DNA of 64,000 nt from Panax quinquefolius (lineage: Eukaryota > Streptophyta > Magnoliopsida > Apiales > Araliaceae), in the NCBI GenBank assembly GCA_020205615.1, contig CM035162.1, positions 40,972,464-41,036,463 of the forward strand. The letters are read 5' to 3'. Under the pieces are notes generated by a model. It ran no database searches, was not told the origin of the DNA, and saw only the letters and a program-made list of their open reading frames with translations. Made by a program: the position numbers and the translations under genes. Positions 11,153 through 23,735 of the stretch are shown piece after piece (the stretch's first letter is position 1; each line of letters begins with the position of its first letter).

Positions 11153-12045
11153 GAAGATTTCTAGCTTAGCACTTGAAATGTGAAAAGGAAACTGGCTTGA
11201 CGACTGGTGATGTGAAAAAAAAAGTGGTTTGACGCTTATAATGTGAAACACCAAGTGGTTTGATGCCTGTAATGTGAAACGACAATTGGTTCGACGCCTG
11301 GTAAAGGTAATTACTATTGACGAAGGTAATTACTATTGACAAAGGTAATTACTATTGACGAAGAGAGACTCTTAGATGATGACATGTGGGCCCCCATAAA
11401 ATAACCAAACTTACCACAAACGCCTCATATGTAGACACTTTATATACATTAAGGATTGAATAAATATTACCACAAATCATTTTATTTTTAATCAACACAT
11501 ATTTAATCTTTCAACAATTATTAATCATTTATAACTTGTCGTATCAATTATTGATTTAATAATATAACATATTATACAGATGATACTGTGACAATAATTG
11601 AATCGATAATATAAGAGATATGATACAAAGAATTACTCGAGCAATAATTGAGTATAAATGAGTGACTTCTCACGTAAGCATCAATAATCAATACCGTGTG
11701 CTACTTATGCAACCACGCCAGACATCAGATTTTTTTATTAATGGTAGTTCAACAGTTTTAATTCAGAACATCTCCGCCAAGTTATTTTCATAAAGTATTT
11801 TTGCGCTTTCTCAATCCGATAATAATTCCGTTGTAGGGGTCCACTAATGATTGTGCCGCCGCATCTAATATTCCCCGACAAAAAGAATATTCCCTACCAA
11901 ACGAATATTTTATAACAACTTGCTTACTTTGCAAAATTTATAAATATTACCCACAACTATAACATTATATCAAATTTACTCCATAATATTCAAAAATAAT
12001 ATTTATAGAAAATTCATCTTTATTTATAAAAGTTTGGGTCTTACA

Positions 12046-12062
12046 ACCTCCCCTTTCTTATG
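12046..12062 (-). promoter_or_regulatory. E1 polypurine tract
   Basis: The minus-strand purine run, AAGAAAGGGGAGG with its flank, directly abuts the 3' LTR. This is where plus-strand DNA synthesis is primed in LTR retrotransposons. Confidence 0.8.
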
Positions 12063-13487
12063 AAATTTTGCCCTCGAAATTACTTGATTACACGTACTGG
12101 TATGTCGAAGAGGTAAGGATACCTTGATTTCATTTCGATTCTAACTCCCAAGTCGGTTTCTCAACATCGTGGTTTCTCCCCAAAACTTTGACTTGAGGTA
12201 TAACCTCGAGCGTAGAATATGTTCCTTCTTATCCAAGATTTGAACAGAACCTCTTCATACGCCAAATCTTCCGCTATTTCGTCCGGTTCTAACTCAATAA
12301 TGTGGTTCGAGTCTTTCACATATTTACGTAACATTGATATGTGAAAAAGTTATGAACACGAGACATACTTAAGCAGAAAGCGCGAGTCTATAGGCCACGC
12401 TTCCTACTCGATCGAGGATTAAAATGGGCCGATGAATCGAGGATTGAGTTTTTCTCTCTTTCCAAATCTCGTAACTCCTTTCCATGGAGCAACACACAAC
12501 AACACATGATCTCCTATATCGAATTCCACGTCCTTTCGATGAAGATCAGCATAACTCTTTTGTCGATCTTGTGAGGTTTTTATACGTTGTCGGATCGTTT
12601 GAATCTTTTCCGTAGTCATACGTACCAACTTCGGTCCCAACAACGTTGCTTCACCCACCTCATCCCAGCGATACTGAGAACGACACTTTCTTCCATACAA
12701 CGCTTCGAATGGAGCCATGCCAATACTTGCTTGATAACTGTTGTTGTAGGAAAACTCCACCAATGGTAAGAACTTGTCCCAACTTCCCTTGAAATCAAGG
12801 ACACAGAGTCTTAATAGATCTTCAAGAGTTTGAATAGTCCTCTCCGATCGTCTCATCTGGTCTCGAGGATGATATGCCGAAGCTAAATCGTAAGTCTGCA
12901 CTCATAGCTTTTTGCAAACTAACCCAAAATTGTGAAGTGAATCTTGGGTCTCGATCGTAAACTATGGATATCGGATACCATGCAGATCTTACAATCTCGC
13001 TTATGTACATACGAGCAAGACGTTCAAGTGTATAAGTTTCTCGTATCGGTAAGAAATGAGCAGACTTGGTCAATCTATCAACAATGACCCAAATCGCATC
13101 TATGCCTTGAGAAACCTTAGAAAGACCGGTAATGAAATCCATGGTAATGTGCTCCCACTTTCATTCTGGAATTTCAAGCGGTTGCAATGGACCTTTTGGT
13201 ACTTGATGCTCCGCTTTAACTCGTTGAAAAGTTAGACATCTTGAGATAAACAACGCTATCTCTCTCTTCATATTGCTCCACCAAAATGTATGACGAATAT
13301 CATGATACATTTTGGTACTCCCAAGATGGATTGTAAACGGTGTGTTATGCACCTCCATCATGATTTTATACTTTAAATCAGGGTCGTTAGGAACACAAAG
13401 TCTGGAGTTGACTCGAAGTATTCCTTCTTCATCGATTCTTGCTTCCGGCATAACACCTTCTTGCACTTTCTTCCTCATACGCATCAC
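12063..13487 (-). pseudogene. E1 integrase and C-terminal (chromodomain-side) region
   Basis: Minus-strand pieces lie at 13161-13487 (zinc-binding N-terminus), 12822-13142 (core) and 12419-12901 (C-terminal part). The HHCC zinc motif has lost its last Cys: CLTF stands where CLTC is usual. The core shows the first Asp (MDFITGL) and the second (YDRDPRF). The catalytic Glu lies in another frame (SERTIQ), so a frameshift separates it. The downstream region to 12063 should hold the chromodomain-like tail but is not in one frame. The enzyme would insert the cDNA copy; this copy cannot make an intact one. Confidence 0.8.
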
Positions 13488-13664
13488 CTCCAGTGCCAGA
13501 ACTTCGAGCGACTTTAACTTTATCGATTAAAGTCGGGCTTTACTCGTATATTCGCCATCATCACATGGGTCCTGAGTCATTAACTCTATCTCCATCCTTT
13601 GCAAGTCACACAAAATGGGCCTTTGCGTATTGACAATATCGCACTCAGACTTGCATATGATCTT

Positions 13665-13980
13665 CTACTCAATGCATCGCCTACCACGCTCGCTTTTCCG
13701 GATGGTATTGATGGTATGATCATAATCTTTCAACAGCTCAAGCCAACGTTGTTGTCGTGATGTTGAGTTCCTTTTGAGTAAAGAAATATTTGAGGCTTTT
13801 ATGATCCGTAAAGATCTCCACCTTCTCCCCACACAAGTAATGCCTCCAAATTTTAAGTGCAAAGACAATAGCTGCCAACTCTAGATCATGAGTAGGATAA
13901 TTCCTCTCATATTCTTTTAGTTGTCTTGAGGCATAGGCTATGACTTTCCCATGTCGCATGAGAACACATCCCAACCCTTT
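13665..13980 (-). pseudogene. E1 RNase H domain
   Basis: The minus-strand frame 13738-13974 contains [18 protein letters not shown], then [16 protein letters not shown] with the catalytic Glu, then [11 protein letters not shown] with a catalytic Asp. The first Asp (YSDASGKG) lies just upstream in the same frame. A TGA near 14006-14008 separates it from the protease part. Because of the deletion, RNase H follows protease directly instead of following reverse transcriptase. The domain would degrade the RNA strand during reverse transcription. Confidence 0.82.
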
Positions 13981-14007
13981 GCCCGAAGCATCACTGTAGA
14001 TGACAAA

Positions 14008-14454
14008 TCACTCCGAGCCAGATGGTATTTTCAATGAAATACGATCTACAGGTAGTGTGAGGGTACCAATTTGAACCAAACCAGACTTATAAACAGTGGA
14101 TGTAATGAAGGTTTCTCCCAACGGAGTTTCTACAGATAAGTCAAAGTCTAATTTCTCCGGAGTCAAATTTAATCGATGAGCGCAAGTAGGAGAAATAAAA
14201 GAATGGGTAGAACCGATATCAAATAAAGTATAGATTTCGTTAGAGTTTATGATAAGCTTACCCGCGATGACCTCATTCGGGTTCCTTGCTTCTGGGAGGT
14301 CACAACAAACGCCTCCCCTCAGACTACCAGCTTTGACTTTTCCGACTACCTTTGGTGCCTCCATCCTAGCTGAATTTGTCTTGGTGAACGACAAAATCGG
14401 GCTAAGTGACCTTCTTTCCACAATTATAACATGCTTTGACTCATCATCGCGCAT
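14008..14454 (-). pseudogene. E1 protease fused to the RNase H edge by deletion
   Basis: The frame contains the aspartic-protease region YTLFDIGSTHSFISP, in which the usual D-T-G is D-I-G, then LNLTPEKLDFDLSVETPLG. After VDRISLKI it jumps straight to PSGSE, a sequence that in E4 precedes RNase H about 1.2 kb later. The junction at 14024-14028 falls on the shared bases ATAC. The whole reverse transcriptase is therefore absent. The altered active site and the deletion make the product non-functional. Confidence 0.82.
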
Positions 14455-14745
14455 TGGACCGATGTGCCCTCCCTCCGCATTTGAAACATATGATAGGTGT
14501 TCGTTCTCCTTCCTTAACGACAGTGATGATGGTCGACGCGTCTTTCCATCATTGTTGAATCTCCTCTTCTTGAAATGTCCATTCTTATTGTTTTAGCCTT
14601 GATTACCACCGGTGGTTACCATTTCGCCCGTTGATTCCTCCACGCTTGTTGTCACCGCTCACGATCGTGCTCTCATTGGTATTATCATTTTACCGTACTC
14701 TTCTTTTTAGTTGCGTTGACTCGTTATCGCGCCCACTACCTAAGC
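14455..14745 (-). pseudogene. E1 gag, C-terminal (nucleocapsid) remnant
   Basis: In broken minus-strand frames this region keeps the basic and Asn/Gly-rich nucleocapsid part and a degraded zinc-knuckle region. It is the continuation of the gag cut by E2; the N-terminal piece is at 43373-44096. It ends at the E2 target-site copy TAAGC (14741-14745). Confidence 0.65.
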
Positions 14746-17468
14746 CGTGATGCCCCCAAAACAGTCCAATCCAACCAACCCATTCTCGAGTCGCCAAATA
14801 CATGGTATGTAAACAACTACAACTTCATTAATACAATTGTCGTGCAAAATACGACAAACACATAAATCGTGAGTTTAAATACAAATATTGTCTTCTAGAC
14901 AATATCCACACTCAAATAAGTCCTCATTACAATTATTGATACACTATTTCACAAAATAGTGAGGACTACTAAAACATCTGTCTTGAACCATTACTCTACA
15001 TCCCGACTAGTTCCCTCTATATTCTCGTCTCCTGAGAAGAAAAATGGAACAAAAAGGAAAAGGGTGAGCTCAACTAGCCCAGTAAAGAATATTATGACTA
15101 AGATAATGTACAAAAAATTATCCTTAGTCTTCAACAGGGAAAAATTTGATAGAATACAATAAACAACAAGTTTTAGATCAACAACTCAAGAATTTAAACA
15201 ACAATTCATTAGAAGTGTTAAGTAGAGAATGAAATCTACTATCATCTATGAATTTAAAAGTCCATCATCGATATTTTATCCTCGTAACATCAATCAATAT
15301 ACATCATAAATCAAATATTCATCTTTTCACTACTGCCAAAAAGATATTCACCAATTGGTCATGTTCATCTAAACACTGCTCATCTTTTACTACGGCCAAA
15401 GATATTCATTATAAAATCATTCATCTTTGCACTACAGTGCCAAAGATATTCAGTTATATCATCATTTAGACCCAAGATGATGAAAAATATTTTAAAGAAA
15501 ACGAATCCAGTGAAACAAAAGAACAAATATTAAGGATTCGTACTTTAAACAATCCAAGTTAAAAAATACTTCATAAATAACCAGAGTGGAGTGAAATTCA
15601 AGAATGAAGACCAAAGCATAGATCCAATCCAAGATAGGAATCATAACAGACAATTTTGGACATAGAAAAGAAAATTTAATTTTTCTGTGAATAGTGTCGT
15701 ATTCGTGAATAGTGCCGTATACGTGAATAGTAACTCCGACACTAAAAGGTAGAAATTTCACAAAAAAATATCATCATGCTTCGTGAATAGTACTCGTGAA
15801 TAGTAACTCATGAATAGTAACCCCGACATGAAAAAGTTCCAAATTTGATAAAAATTTCCAACCAATATTTCGGCATAATGATATTGAAGAAATAATATCA
15901 TTTTCGAAAAAAATAACATTCCCTTACCTCAGAAAAAAAAGTACTTCTGACTGGAATACTAGATATAGTGCTGAAAGAACTTGCACCGTATAGCAATACT
16001 CAAAGTACTAAAATACTCACAAAATACGCTTGATATTATAGAGAGAAAGAGAGAGAGAAATCTTTAGTTTACGGTGTGATTTTCAATTCTAACCTAAACA
16101 CCCTATTTATAGAAATTCGCTTAGAACACCAAAGCGTAAAAATTTAATATAATAATAATATAAATAAAAAATTTTCACGCCCACTTAAGACCAACTGAAA
16201 TCAGCATGTTTACAACACATGGGGGTCCAACCAAAACAATAAAAACGTTTTTCTTAATAAAAATAATTAAAACTTCCAAAAATTAATTATTTCGGAACTT
16301 TGGAACTTCAATAATTCACAATAAATAGCCCTTTTATCAGAAAATTCGAATGTCGCGACTTTTTATAGGAAATTCAATTCTCTACAACTTTGTAGAAGAA
16401 AGTTTTTCCAAATTCCAAATAAAAATTGACCGAAATTCATAAACGGGCAATTTTACAGCTTATAATCAAATTTCAGTCAAGAAATGGGGTCCACCGACAC
16501 ACAAAACATGTGTTAATCAACTTTTGCAACAAAATACTCTTCCTCATCATATACTCATATATCCCACATTCATTGTAAAAATATCCCCATTAATATATTA
16601 TTAAAATAATATATTTAAATGAATTATTTTATCAAAAAAAGATAAAATATTAATTTTTAACAACTGTCACTTTAAAAATTTTCTCCATCTATATCCACAT
16701 AAAATCAATATTTTCCTCATCATATAAATTAATAATTAATTATTCACAAATAATATTATGAGAATCACAAAGATCGACAACCGGCCGCTCCTCAAGAAAG
16801 AGGGGCTTTCCAATAAGGATTTCTCCTTCTTGGCCAAATTAGGTGACCAAACCTCTCCTTAGACAGTAAATTTTTAGACATTGCCAATAATGTTATCTAA
16901 TAATATTATTCAGATAATATGAATTATTGTCGATAATGGAAAATACTTGTAGTAGTGACAATTATCAAAACAACAAGAATATAAAAAAATCAACGCAACA
17001 ATTATTGAATCAATAAAATAAAATAATCGAATAAGAATTACTCGTAATAATTATTGAGTAGTGCCTTCTTACGTAAGAATCAATAATTGTGCAATACCGT
17101 AGCTACTATGCAACAACGCCAGACATCGTGTTTTAACCACCGTGTATTCTAACAATATTAATCTGGTAATAACTATCCGTTATTATAAACAACTTATACT
17201 TGTCGCTTTCTTCATCCAATCGCTTTCACATGGGGCCCACACAAAGGCTGCTACCGTCGCATTTAATATTCCCTCGACAAAGAAGAATATTCCTCGACCA
17301 AACGAATATTCTCCCACAACAATGAGTATTTTATAACCACTTGCTTATTTAAAAATATTTGCGCATTTTACCCATAACTAACCACATTAATCAAATCAAC
17401 CCCTTACTATTTCAAAATAATAAATAGAGAAAATTAAATCTTCATTTATAAAAAGTTGGGGCCTTACA
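14746..17468 (-). repeat. E2 3' LTR
   Basis: A 2.72 kb LTR that starts CGTGATGCCCC (first base and one C changed from TGTGACGCCCC) and ends GGCCTTACA on the plus strand. It contains CAAAGATATTC repeats (about 15320-15465), GTGAATAGTAACTC repeats (about 15690-15830) and a minus-strand TATA site (16103-16111). The polypurine tract complement CTCCCCTCCTTATG follows. Confidence 0.92.
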
Positions 17469-17482
17469 ACCTCCCCTCCTTA
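17469..17482 (-). promoter_or_regulatory. E2 polypurine tract
   Basis: AAGGAGGGGAGG on the minus strand lies directly next to the 3' LTR. The pol stop codon TAA (17480-17482) overlaps its beginning. Confidence 0.85.
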
Positions 17483-17890
17483 TGAAATTTCGTCCTCGAA
17501 ATTGACGTACGTACCTGGTGTTTCGAAAAGATGAGGATACCTCGCTTTCATTTCCATTTCCAACTCCCAGGTCATTTCTTCAATAGCATGGTTCCTCCAC
17601 AAAACTTTGACTTGTGGTATGACCTTTGTACGTAGGACATGCTCCTTCCTATCAAAAATCTTGATAGCTACCTCCTCGTACGTTAAGTCTTCGGCTATCT
17701 CGTCCGGTTCTAACTCAATGACGTGGTTCGGGTCGTCCACATAATTTCGTAACTTTGATATGTGAAAAACGTTATGAACACGTGTCATACTTTGCGGTAA
17801 AACGAGTCTATAGGCCACAGTTCCTATTCGATCTAGGATTTCAAATGGACTAATAAATCGAAGGTTTGAGCTTTCCTCAACTCGCCAATT
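17480..17890 (-). pseudogene. E2 pol C-terminus: integrase tail and chromodomain-like end
   Basis: The clean minus-strand frame 17480-17818 runs from the linker (RVHNVFHISKLRNYV) through PQVKVLWRNHAIEEMTWELE to ARYPHLF and a stop. This ending is typical of Tekay/Del chromoviruses, whose tail chromodomain helps target heterochromatin. Upstream at about 17878-17890 the sequence jumps from the SPFEILDR region to PKARI, so the integrase core is deleted. It is the best-preserved chromodomain-side segment of the four nested elements. Confidence 0.8.
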
Positions 17891-18546
17891 CTCGCTTTTG
17901 GAATAACAACTTCTTGTACCTCCTTCTTCATATTCATCAGCTCCGGTGTGTAGCTTGAACGTTTTTAACTTTATCGATTAAAGTTGGTTCTACTTGTATA
18001 TCATCACGTGAGTCCTTAGAGTCTTTAACTCTATATCTATCATTTGTAAGTTACGATCTTTTACTCAAATGGGTCTTTAACAATATCGCATTCGTACTCG
18101 TATATGATCTTTTACTCAACACGTCAGTTACCACGTTCGCTTTTCCAGGATGGTATGGTCAGAACATGTGCCGAAATGAGTCTCCTATTGAGTTCTTCGA
18201 AGCTCTTCCCACATTCCTTGCTCCATTCAATTTTGTATCTCTACGAGTCACCAAGCGTTAATGGAGTAGCGATTCGAGAAAATCTTTCCACAAAATCTTC
18301 GATAATAACCAACTAAGCATAGAAAGCTACGATTTCGATTCTCGACTTAGGTTGCTCTCAATCGTGACTCATATCCCAATCTTGGATAGCACGTCACAAT
18401 GACACCTATCAGTTTACTACCGCACGAATATGGCGTCCCCTACGGAGAGTCTGGCTTCGGTGCATTCCACAAAGGAAGTCACAAGATAAAGGCTTGGGTA
18501 CCAAATTCTATAGTTGAATTTTTTAACTCCTGAAGTTCAATAGGAG
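17891..18546 (-). pseudogene. E2 deleted RNase H/RT region with an unmatched insert
   Basis: Minus-strand remnants of the RNase H-integrase linker and of the region before RNase H meet at ATACCATCC (18148-18156), so the RNase H core is missing. Farther on, about 18361-18508 replaces the reverse transcriptase with about 150 bp that I cannot match to any pol domain of E4. The same replacement and junction occur in E3 at about 23991-24142 and 23780-23787. Confidence 0.7.
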
Positions 18547-19149
18547 CTATGAGATTTTAGAAATGGGTTTTGTACCGGGTTCAAAGTCGATACAAAATTC
18601 AATATCACACTTTGGGAGTAAGCCAAGAAATTCTTCAGGAAATACATCAGGAAATTTACTAACAATAGAAATATCATTCAAATCTGACGTATTTTTGTTT
18701 AAGTCCATAACATGGGCTAAGAAAACTTGACATCCGTTTTTCAATAAACGAATGACTTTATGGCTTGATATGAAAGTGTTTGACTTCAATGGTTTGTTTG
18801 CTTGAATTCGAATAATAGGTTGGTTAGGAATATGAAAACTAACAACCTTACGAAAACAATCAATTTTGGCATGATGAGTAGTTAACCAATCAATCCCTAA
18901 AATCACGTCAAATGCAAGTATCTTTAAAGACATAAGGTCAACAAGTAATGTGATGGTGCCAACTTGGATCAAACAAGATTTATAAATAGCGGATGTAACA
19001 AAATTTTCTCCTAACGGAGTTTCCACAGATAGGTCAAAGTCTAACTTCTCCGGAATCAAGTTTAAACGTTGAGCACAAGTAGAAGAGATAAAAGAATGGG
19101 TAGAACCGGTATCTAATAAGGTATAAACTTCGTAAGAATTTATAATTAA
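18547..19149 (-). pseudogene. E2 protease and start of the RT linker
   Basis: The minus-strand frame 18547-19059 carries PEKLDFDLSVETPLGENFV, LAFDVILGIDWLTTHHA and DFEPGTKPIS, the protease and the protease-RT linker of Tekay elements. The active-site D-T-G-S lies just upstream at about 19110 in the same frame and is intact. The frame ends where the reverse transcriptase should start. This retropepsin-like enzyme would cut the gag-pol polyprotein. Confidence 0.8.
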
Positions 19150-19363
19150 CTAACCCGTGCTAACTTCGTTCGGGTTGCTCGCATTTTGACCAGTCACGTA
19201 AAACGCTCTTCCAGGAACCGTTGACTTTGACTTGTCCGGGACAGCTTTTGGAGTCACCATCCCCGCTGGACTTGGTTTCGCTACAGGACAATCTCGAGCT
19301 ATATGACCGTCCTTTCCACAACTAAAACATACCCTGGAAGTTTGTGAACAGTTTGGACTTATG
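19150..19363 (-). pseudogene. E2 gag end with second zinc knuckle
   Basis: The minus-strand frame encodes an intact CCHC knuckle, CFSCGKDGHIARDC, followed by a Pro/Ser/Lys linker. The preceding knuckle is split by E3: its first half (CYRYGKEGHI, one Cys changed to Tyr) is at 39321-39360. The piece abuts the TTATG target copy at 19359-19363. The nucleocapsid zinc knuckles bind genomic RNA. Confidence 0.82.
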
Positions 19364-22230
19364 TGTGACGCCCCCAAAATAGGTATACACAACACCCATT
19401 CTGAGTCGCCAAATACATGGTACAAAAAGCAAACTACAACTTCAATAATACAAATGTCGTGTGAAATACGACAATATATACTGTGAGTTTAAATATAATA
19501 TTGTCTTCTAGACAATATCTATACTCAAATAAATCCCCATCATAATTATTGATTCATTATTTTACAAAATGGTGAGGACTACTAAACAACTCTCTGTAAA
19601 CCTTCATTCCATACCCCTCACTAGTACTGCTACATTCTCGCCTCCCCGAGAAGAAAAATGGAACAACAAGGAAAAGGGTGAGCTCAACTAGCCCAAAAAG
19701 AATATTATGACTAAGATAATATACAACAAATTATCGTTAGTCTTCAACAGGAAAAAAATCGATAGAATATAATGATAACAAGTTTCGGATCAATATTCGC
19801 AATGAAATAATAATTCATGTAAGAGTTACGTAGAGAATGAAATCTACTATAATCTATGAATTTAATAATCCATCATCAATATTTTATCCTCAGTAACATC
19901 AATCAATATGCATCCGAATCAAATATTCACCTTTGCACTACTGCCCAAAGATATTCATCACCGGGTCATGTTCATTTAAACACTGCTTCATCTTTGCACT
20001 ACAGTGCCAAAGATATTAATCAATCGGTCATGTTCATCTCAACACTGCTCATCTTTGCACTACACAGAGCCAAAGATATTCATCGAAATCATTCATCTTT
20101 TGCACTACAGCCAAAGATATTCAATAATATCATCATTTAAGATCGAGGATGATGAAAATATTTTTAAAGAAACGAATCCAAAGGTGAAACAAAATGACAA
20201 GGATTAAGGATTAAGGATTCGTACTTGGTTTTATCCACGCCCAAAAATACCTCAAAAATAATCATAGTGGTGTAAAATTCAAGAATGATCAAAACATGGA
20301 TACAATCGAGTTAGTATCCGAATAGATATTTTGGACAAAAAGAAGAAATTTTATTTTTCTATGAATAGTGTCAGATATCGTGAATAAAGTCACAGATATC
20401 GTGAATAGTAACTCACACACAAAAGATAGAAATTCCACAAAAACATCTTCACGCTTTCATGAATAGTACTTTCGTGAATAGTAACTCGTGAATAGTAACT
20501 CGTGAATAGTAACTCGTGAATAAGAACTCATGAATAAGTAACTCGTGAATAGTAACTCATGAATAGTAACCCATGAATAGTAACCCCATACATGAAAAAG
20601 TTCCAAATTTTATAAAACTTCAGATCAACATTTCAAAGATAATGATATTGAAGAAATAATATCATTTGAGAAGAAAATAACATCCTCACCTCGAAAGATC
20701 AAGATTTCTAAATGAAACACCTGATATAGGCTATGACTTGACTTTGCACAGTATAGCAATACTCAAAGTATACTCAAAATACTCACAAGAATACGCCGAT
20801 AATATAGAGAGAAAACTTGATTTTACGGTGTGATTTTCAATTCTAACCTAAGCACCCTATTTATAGGAAATTGCTTAGAACACCAAAGCAGAAAATTTAA
20901 TAAATTAATATATATATATATATATATATATCAAATTCATACGCCAACCTTAGAATTCAGATCCTAGCATTTCCCACATGCCACCTTCTAGAAAGAAATG
21001 ATAAAAACGTTTTTCATAAAATAAATAATTAAAACTTACAAAAATTAATTATTTGAAGCTTCGAACTTCAATAATTCATAATAAATAGCCCTTTCATCAG
21101 AAAATTCGAATCTAGCTAGTTTTTATAGGAAATTCAATTCTCTACAACTTTGCGTAAGAAAGTTTTTCCAAATTCCAATCGAAATTGAATCAAATCCACA
21201 AACGGGCAATTTTACAAAGCTATAATCAAATTTCAAATCGATAAATGGGGTCCAATGAGACATGTTTAACATGTTTTAAACATTTATTGCAACAAAAATA
21301 CTCTTCCTCCTCAGATACTCATATATCCCACATTCGTTGTAAAATATCACCGTTAATATATTATTAAAATAATATATTTAAATGAATTATTTTATCGTAA
21401 AAAGATAAAATATTAATTTTCAACAATTGTCATTTTAAAAATTTTCTCCATCTATATCCACATAAAATCAATATTTTCCTCATCATATAAATCAATAATT
21501 AATTATTCACAAATAATATTACGTAATCACAATATTGATGACCAGCAGCGGTTCAGAAAGAGGGGCTTTCCAATAAGAATTTCTTCTTCGCACGCAATTA
21601 GGTGACCAAACCTCTCCTTAGATGTAACTTTCTAGACATTGCCAATAATGTTATCTAATAATATTATTCAGATAATATGAATTATTGCTTCGATAATGAA
21701 AGATACCGTGTAATGACAATTATTGAACAACAAAGAATATAAAATATCAACGCAAAGAATTATTAACTCAATAAAATACTTGACGAAGAATTATCGTAAC
21801 CATTATTGAGTAGTGCCTTCTTACGTAAGAATCAATAATTGGTGCAATACCGCAGTGTCTTCTTGTTCAACAACGCGCGTATTAGTGTGTTTTAACCACC
21901 GGGGTATTCCAACAATGATAATTCAGAATAACTCACGCCAATTATTTAAAAACAACTTATTTTTGTCGCTTTCTTCATCCAATCGCTTTCAGTTATGGGG
22001 CCCACACATGGTCATACTGTCAGTATTTAATATTCCCCGACAAAGATTTAATATTCCACGACCAAACGAATATTCCCCGAATTATAATGAATATTTTATA
22101 ACCACTTGCTTAATTTGAAATATTTGCATATTTAACCCTTAACTATCCACATTAATTAAATCAACCCTTACTATTTCAAAATAATAAATAAAGGAAATTC
22201 CTTTTTATTTAAAAATTTCGGGGTCTTACA
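19364..22230 (-). repeat. E3 3' LTR
   Basis: A 2.87 kb LTR from TGTGACGCCCCC to GGTCTTACA on the plus strand. It includes CAAAGATATTC units (19925-20130), a GTGAATAGTAACTC array (20365-20585), a minus-strand TATA site (20857-20865) and a TA microsatellite (20909-20931). The polypurine tract complement ACCTCCCCTCCTTATG follows. Confidence 0.93.
20365..20585. repeat. 15 bp tandem array GTGAATAGTAACTC in the LTR
   Basis: About ten units of TGAATAGTAACTCG/A with small variations stand in a row. Equivalent arrays are at 15690-15830, 27260-27440, 34798-34995, 37490-37685 and 41550-41715, with a reduced one at 63770-63860. The array lies between the TATA site and the LTR end, so it should be part of the RNA leader. 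Unit number differs between LTRs. Confidence 0.85.
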
Positions 22231-22244
22231 ACCTCCCCTCCTTA
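22231..22244 (-). promoter_or_regulatory. E3 polypurine tract
   Basis: Minus-strand AAGGAGGGGAGGT directly precedes the 3' LTR. Confidence 0.85.
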
Positions 22245-23735
22245 TGAAATTTCGTCCTCGAAATTGACGTACGTACCTGGTGTTTTGAAAAGGTGAGGAT
22301 ACCTCGCTTTCATTTCCATTTCCAATTCCCAGGTCATTTCCTCTATAGCATGATTCCTCCACAAAACTTTAACTTGTGGTATAACCTTTGCGCGTAGGAC
22401 ATGCTCCTTCCTATCCAACATCTTGACAGGTACCTCCTCATACGTTAAGTCTTCTCACTATCTCGTCCTGGTTCTAACTCTATAACGTGGTTCGGGTCTT
22501 TCACATATTTACTGAATGCATGATATGTGAAACACATTATGAACACGAGACATACTCTTGAGGTAACGCAAGTCTATAGGCTACATTTCCTACTCGGTCA
22601 AGAATTTGAAATGGACCGATAAATCGTGGATTGAGCTTTCCTCTCTTCCCAAATCTTGTAACTCCTTCCATGGAACAACTCATGAATAATACATGATCCC
22701 CACACTAAATTCCACATACTTTCGATGAAGATCCGCATAACTCTTTTGTCGATCTTGTGCCATTTGTATACGTTGTCGAATCATTTGGATCTTTTCGGTA
22801 GTCATATCGCATTCTAACTCTCGGGTCCCAATCAATGTTGCTTCACCCACCTCATCCCAACATATTGAGAACGACATTTTCATCCATATAATGCTTGAAT
22901 GGAACCATGCCTATATTTGTTTAATAACTATTGTTGTATGAGAATTCCACCAATGGCAAGTACTTATCCCAACTTCCTTTGAAATCTAGGACACGAGTTT
23001 TAATATATCTTCAAGAGTTTGAGTAGTCCTTTTCCGATTGTCCGTCCGCTTTGAGGATGGTATGCCAAACTGAATCGTAAATTCGTGCCCATAGCTTTCT
23101 ACAAACTAACCCAAAACTATGGATACTGGCATGCCATGCAACCTCACAATCTCATTCACGTACATATGAGAAAGACGTTCAAGGGAATAAGTCTCTCGTA
23201 TCGGTAAGAAATGAGCAGACTTGGTTAATCTATCAACAATAACCCAAATAGCATTGATGCCTTGAGAAACCTTGGGAAGATTAGTAATGAAATTCAGGGT
23301 AATGTGTTCCCACTTCCATTCTGGAATCTCAAGTGGTTGCAATGGACCCTTAGGTACAAGATGCTCCGCCTTTACATGTTGATAAGTTAAACATCTCGAG
23401 ATAAACTACGCGATCTCTCTCCTCATATTGCTCCACCAAAATGTATGTTGAAGATCATAATACATTTTGGTACTCCCGAGATGGATTGCAAAATGGCGTA
23501 TTGTGTGCCTCCATCATAATAATCTTGTACTTCAAATCGTAGTCGTTAGGAACACAAAGTCTAGAGTGGACTCAAGTATTCCTTCTTCATCAATTCTCGC
23601 TTGAATAGCTCCTTCTTGTACTTTCTTCTTTATACGACGCATCATTCCGGCCTTCCAGTTGGCTTGAGCAACCTTAACTTTTCTATTAAAGTTGGCTCTA
23701 CGCGTATACTTGACATCATCGCACCTGCTCCTCAT
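22245..23735 (-). pseudogene. E3 integrase and C-terminal region
   Basis: Pieces occur at 22680-22883 (C-terminal part, CWDEVGEATLIG), 23106-23342 (core) and 23532-23735 (N-terminal linker). In the core the first catalytic Asp is Asn (ITLNFITNLPKVSQG where MDFI is usual). The segment with the second Asp (DRDPRF) is deleted: the frame leaves SIVL and breaks. The chromodomain-side end below 22680 is present at DNA level but frameshifted. Dead integrase. Confidence 0.78.

Larger units (their letters stand above)
9630..12045 (-). repeat. E1 3' LTR
   Basis: The LTR runs from TGTGACGCCCC to GGTCTTACA as read on the plus strand and is 2416 bp. It pairs with 44281-46743. It is followed inward by the polypurine complement ACCTCCCCTTTCTTATG (12046-12062). 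A TATA-type sequence (CTATTTATA at 11144-11152, minus strand) is the likely promoter. Tandem repeats about 65 bp long around AGTTCCAAT/GATGTTCCAA lie at 10690-10980, and three copies of GGTAATTACTATTGACGAA lie at 11305-11363. Confidence 0.93.

Noticed and set aside
18361..18508. Organelle-derived insert in E2/E3
   Set aside because: I considered it for the unmatched segment but see no recognisable mitochondrial or plastid gene. Kept as unknown.
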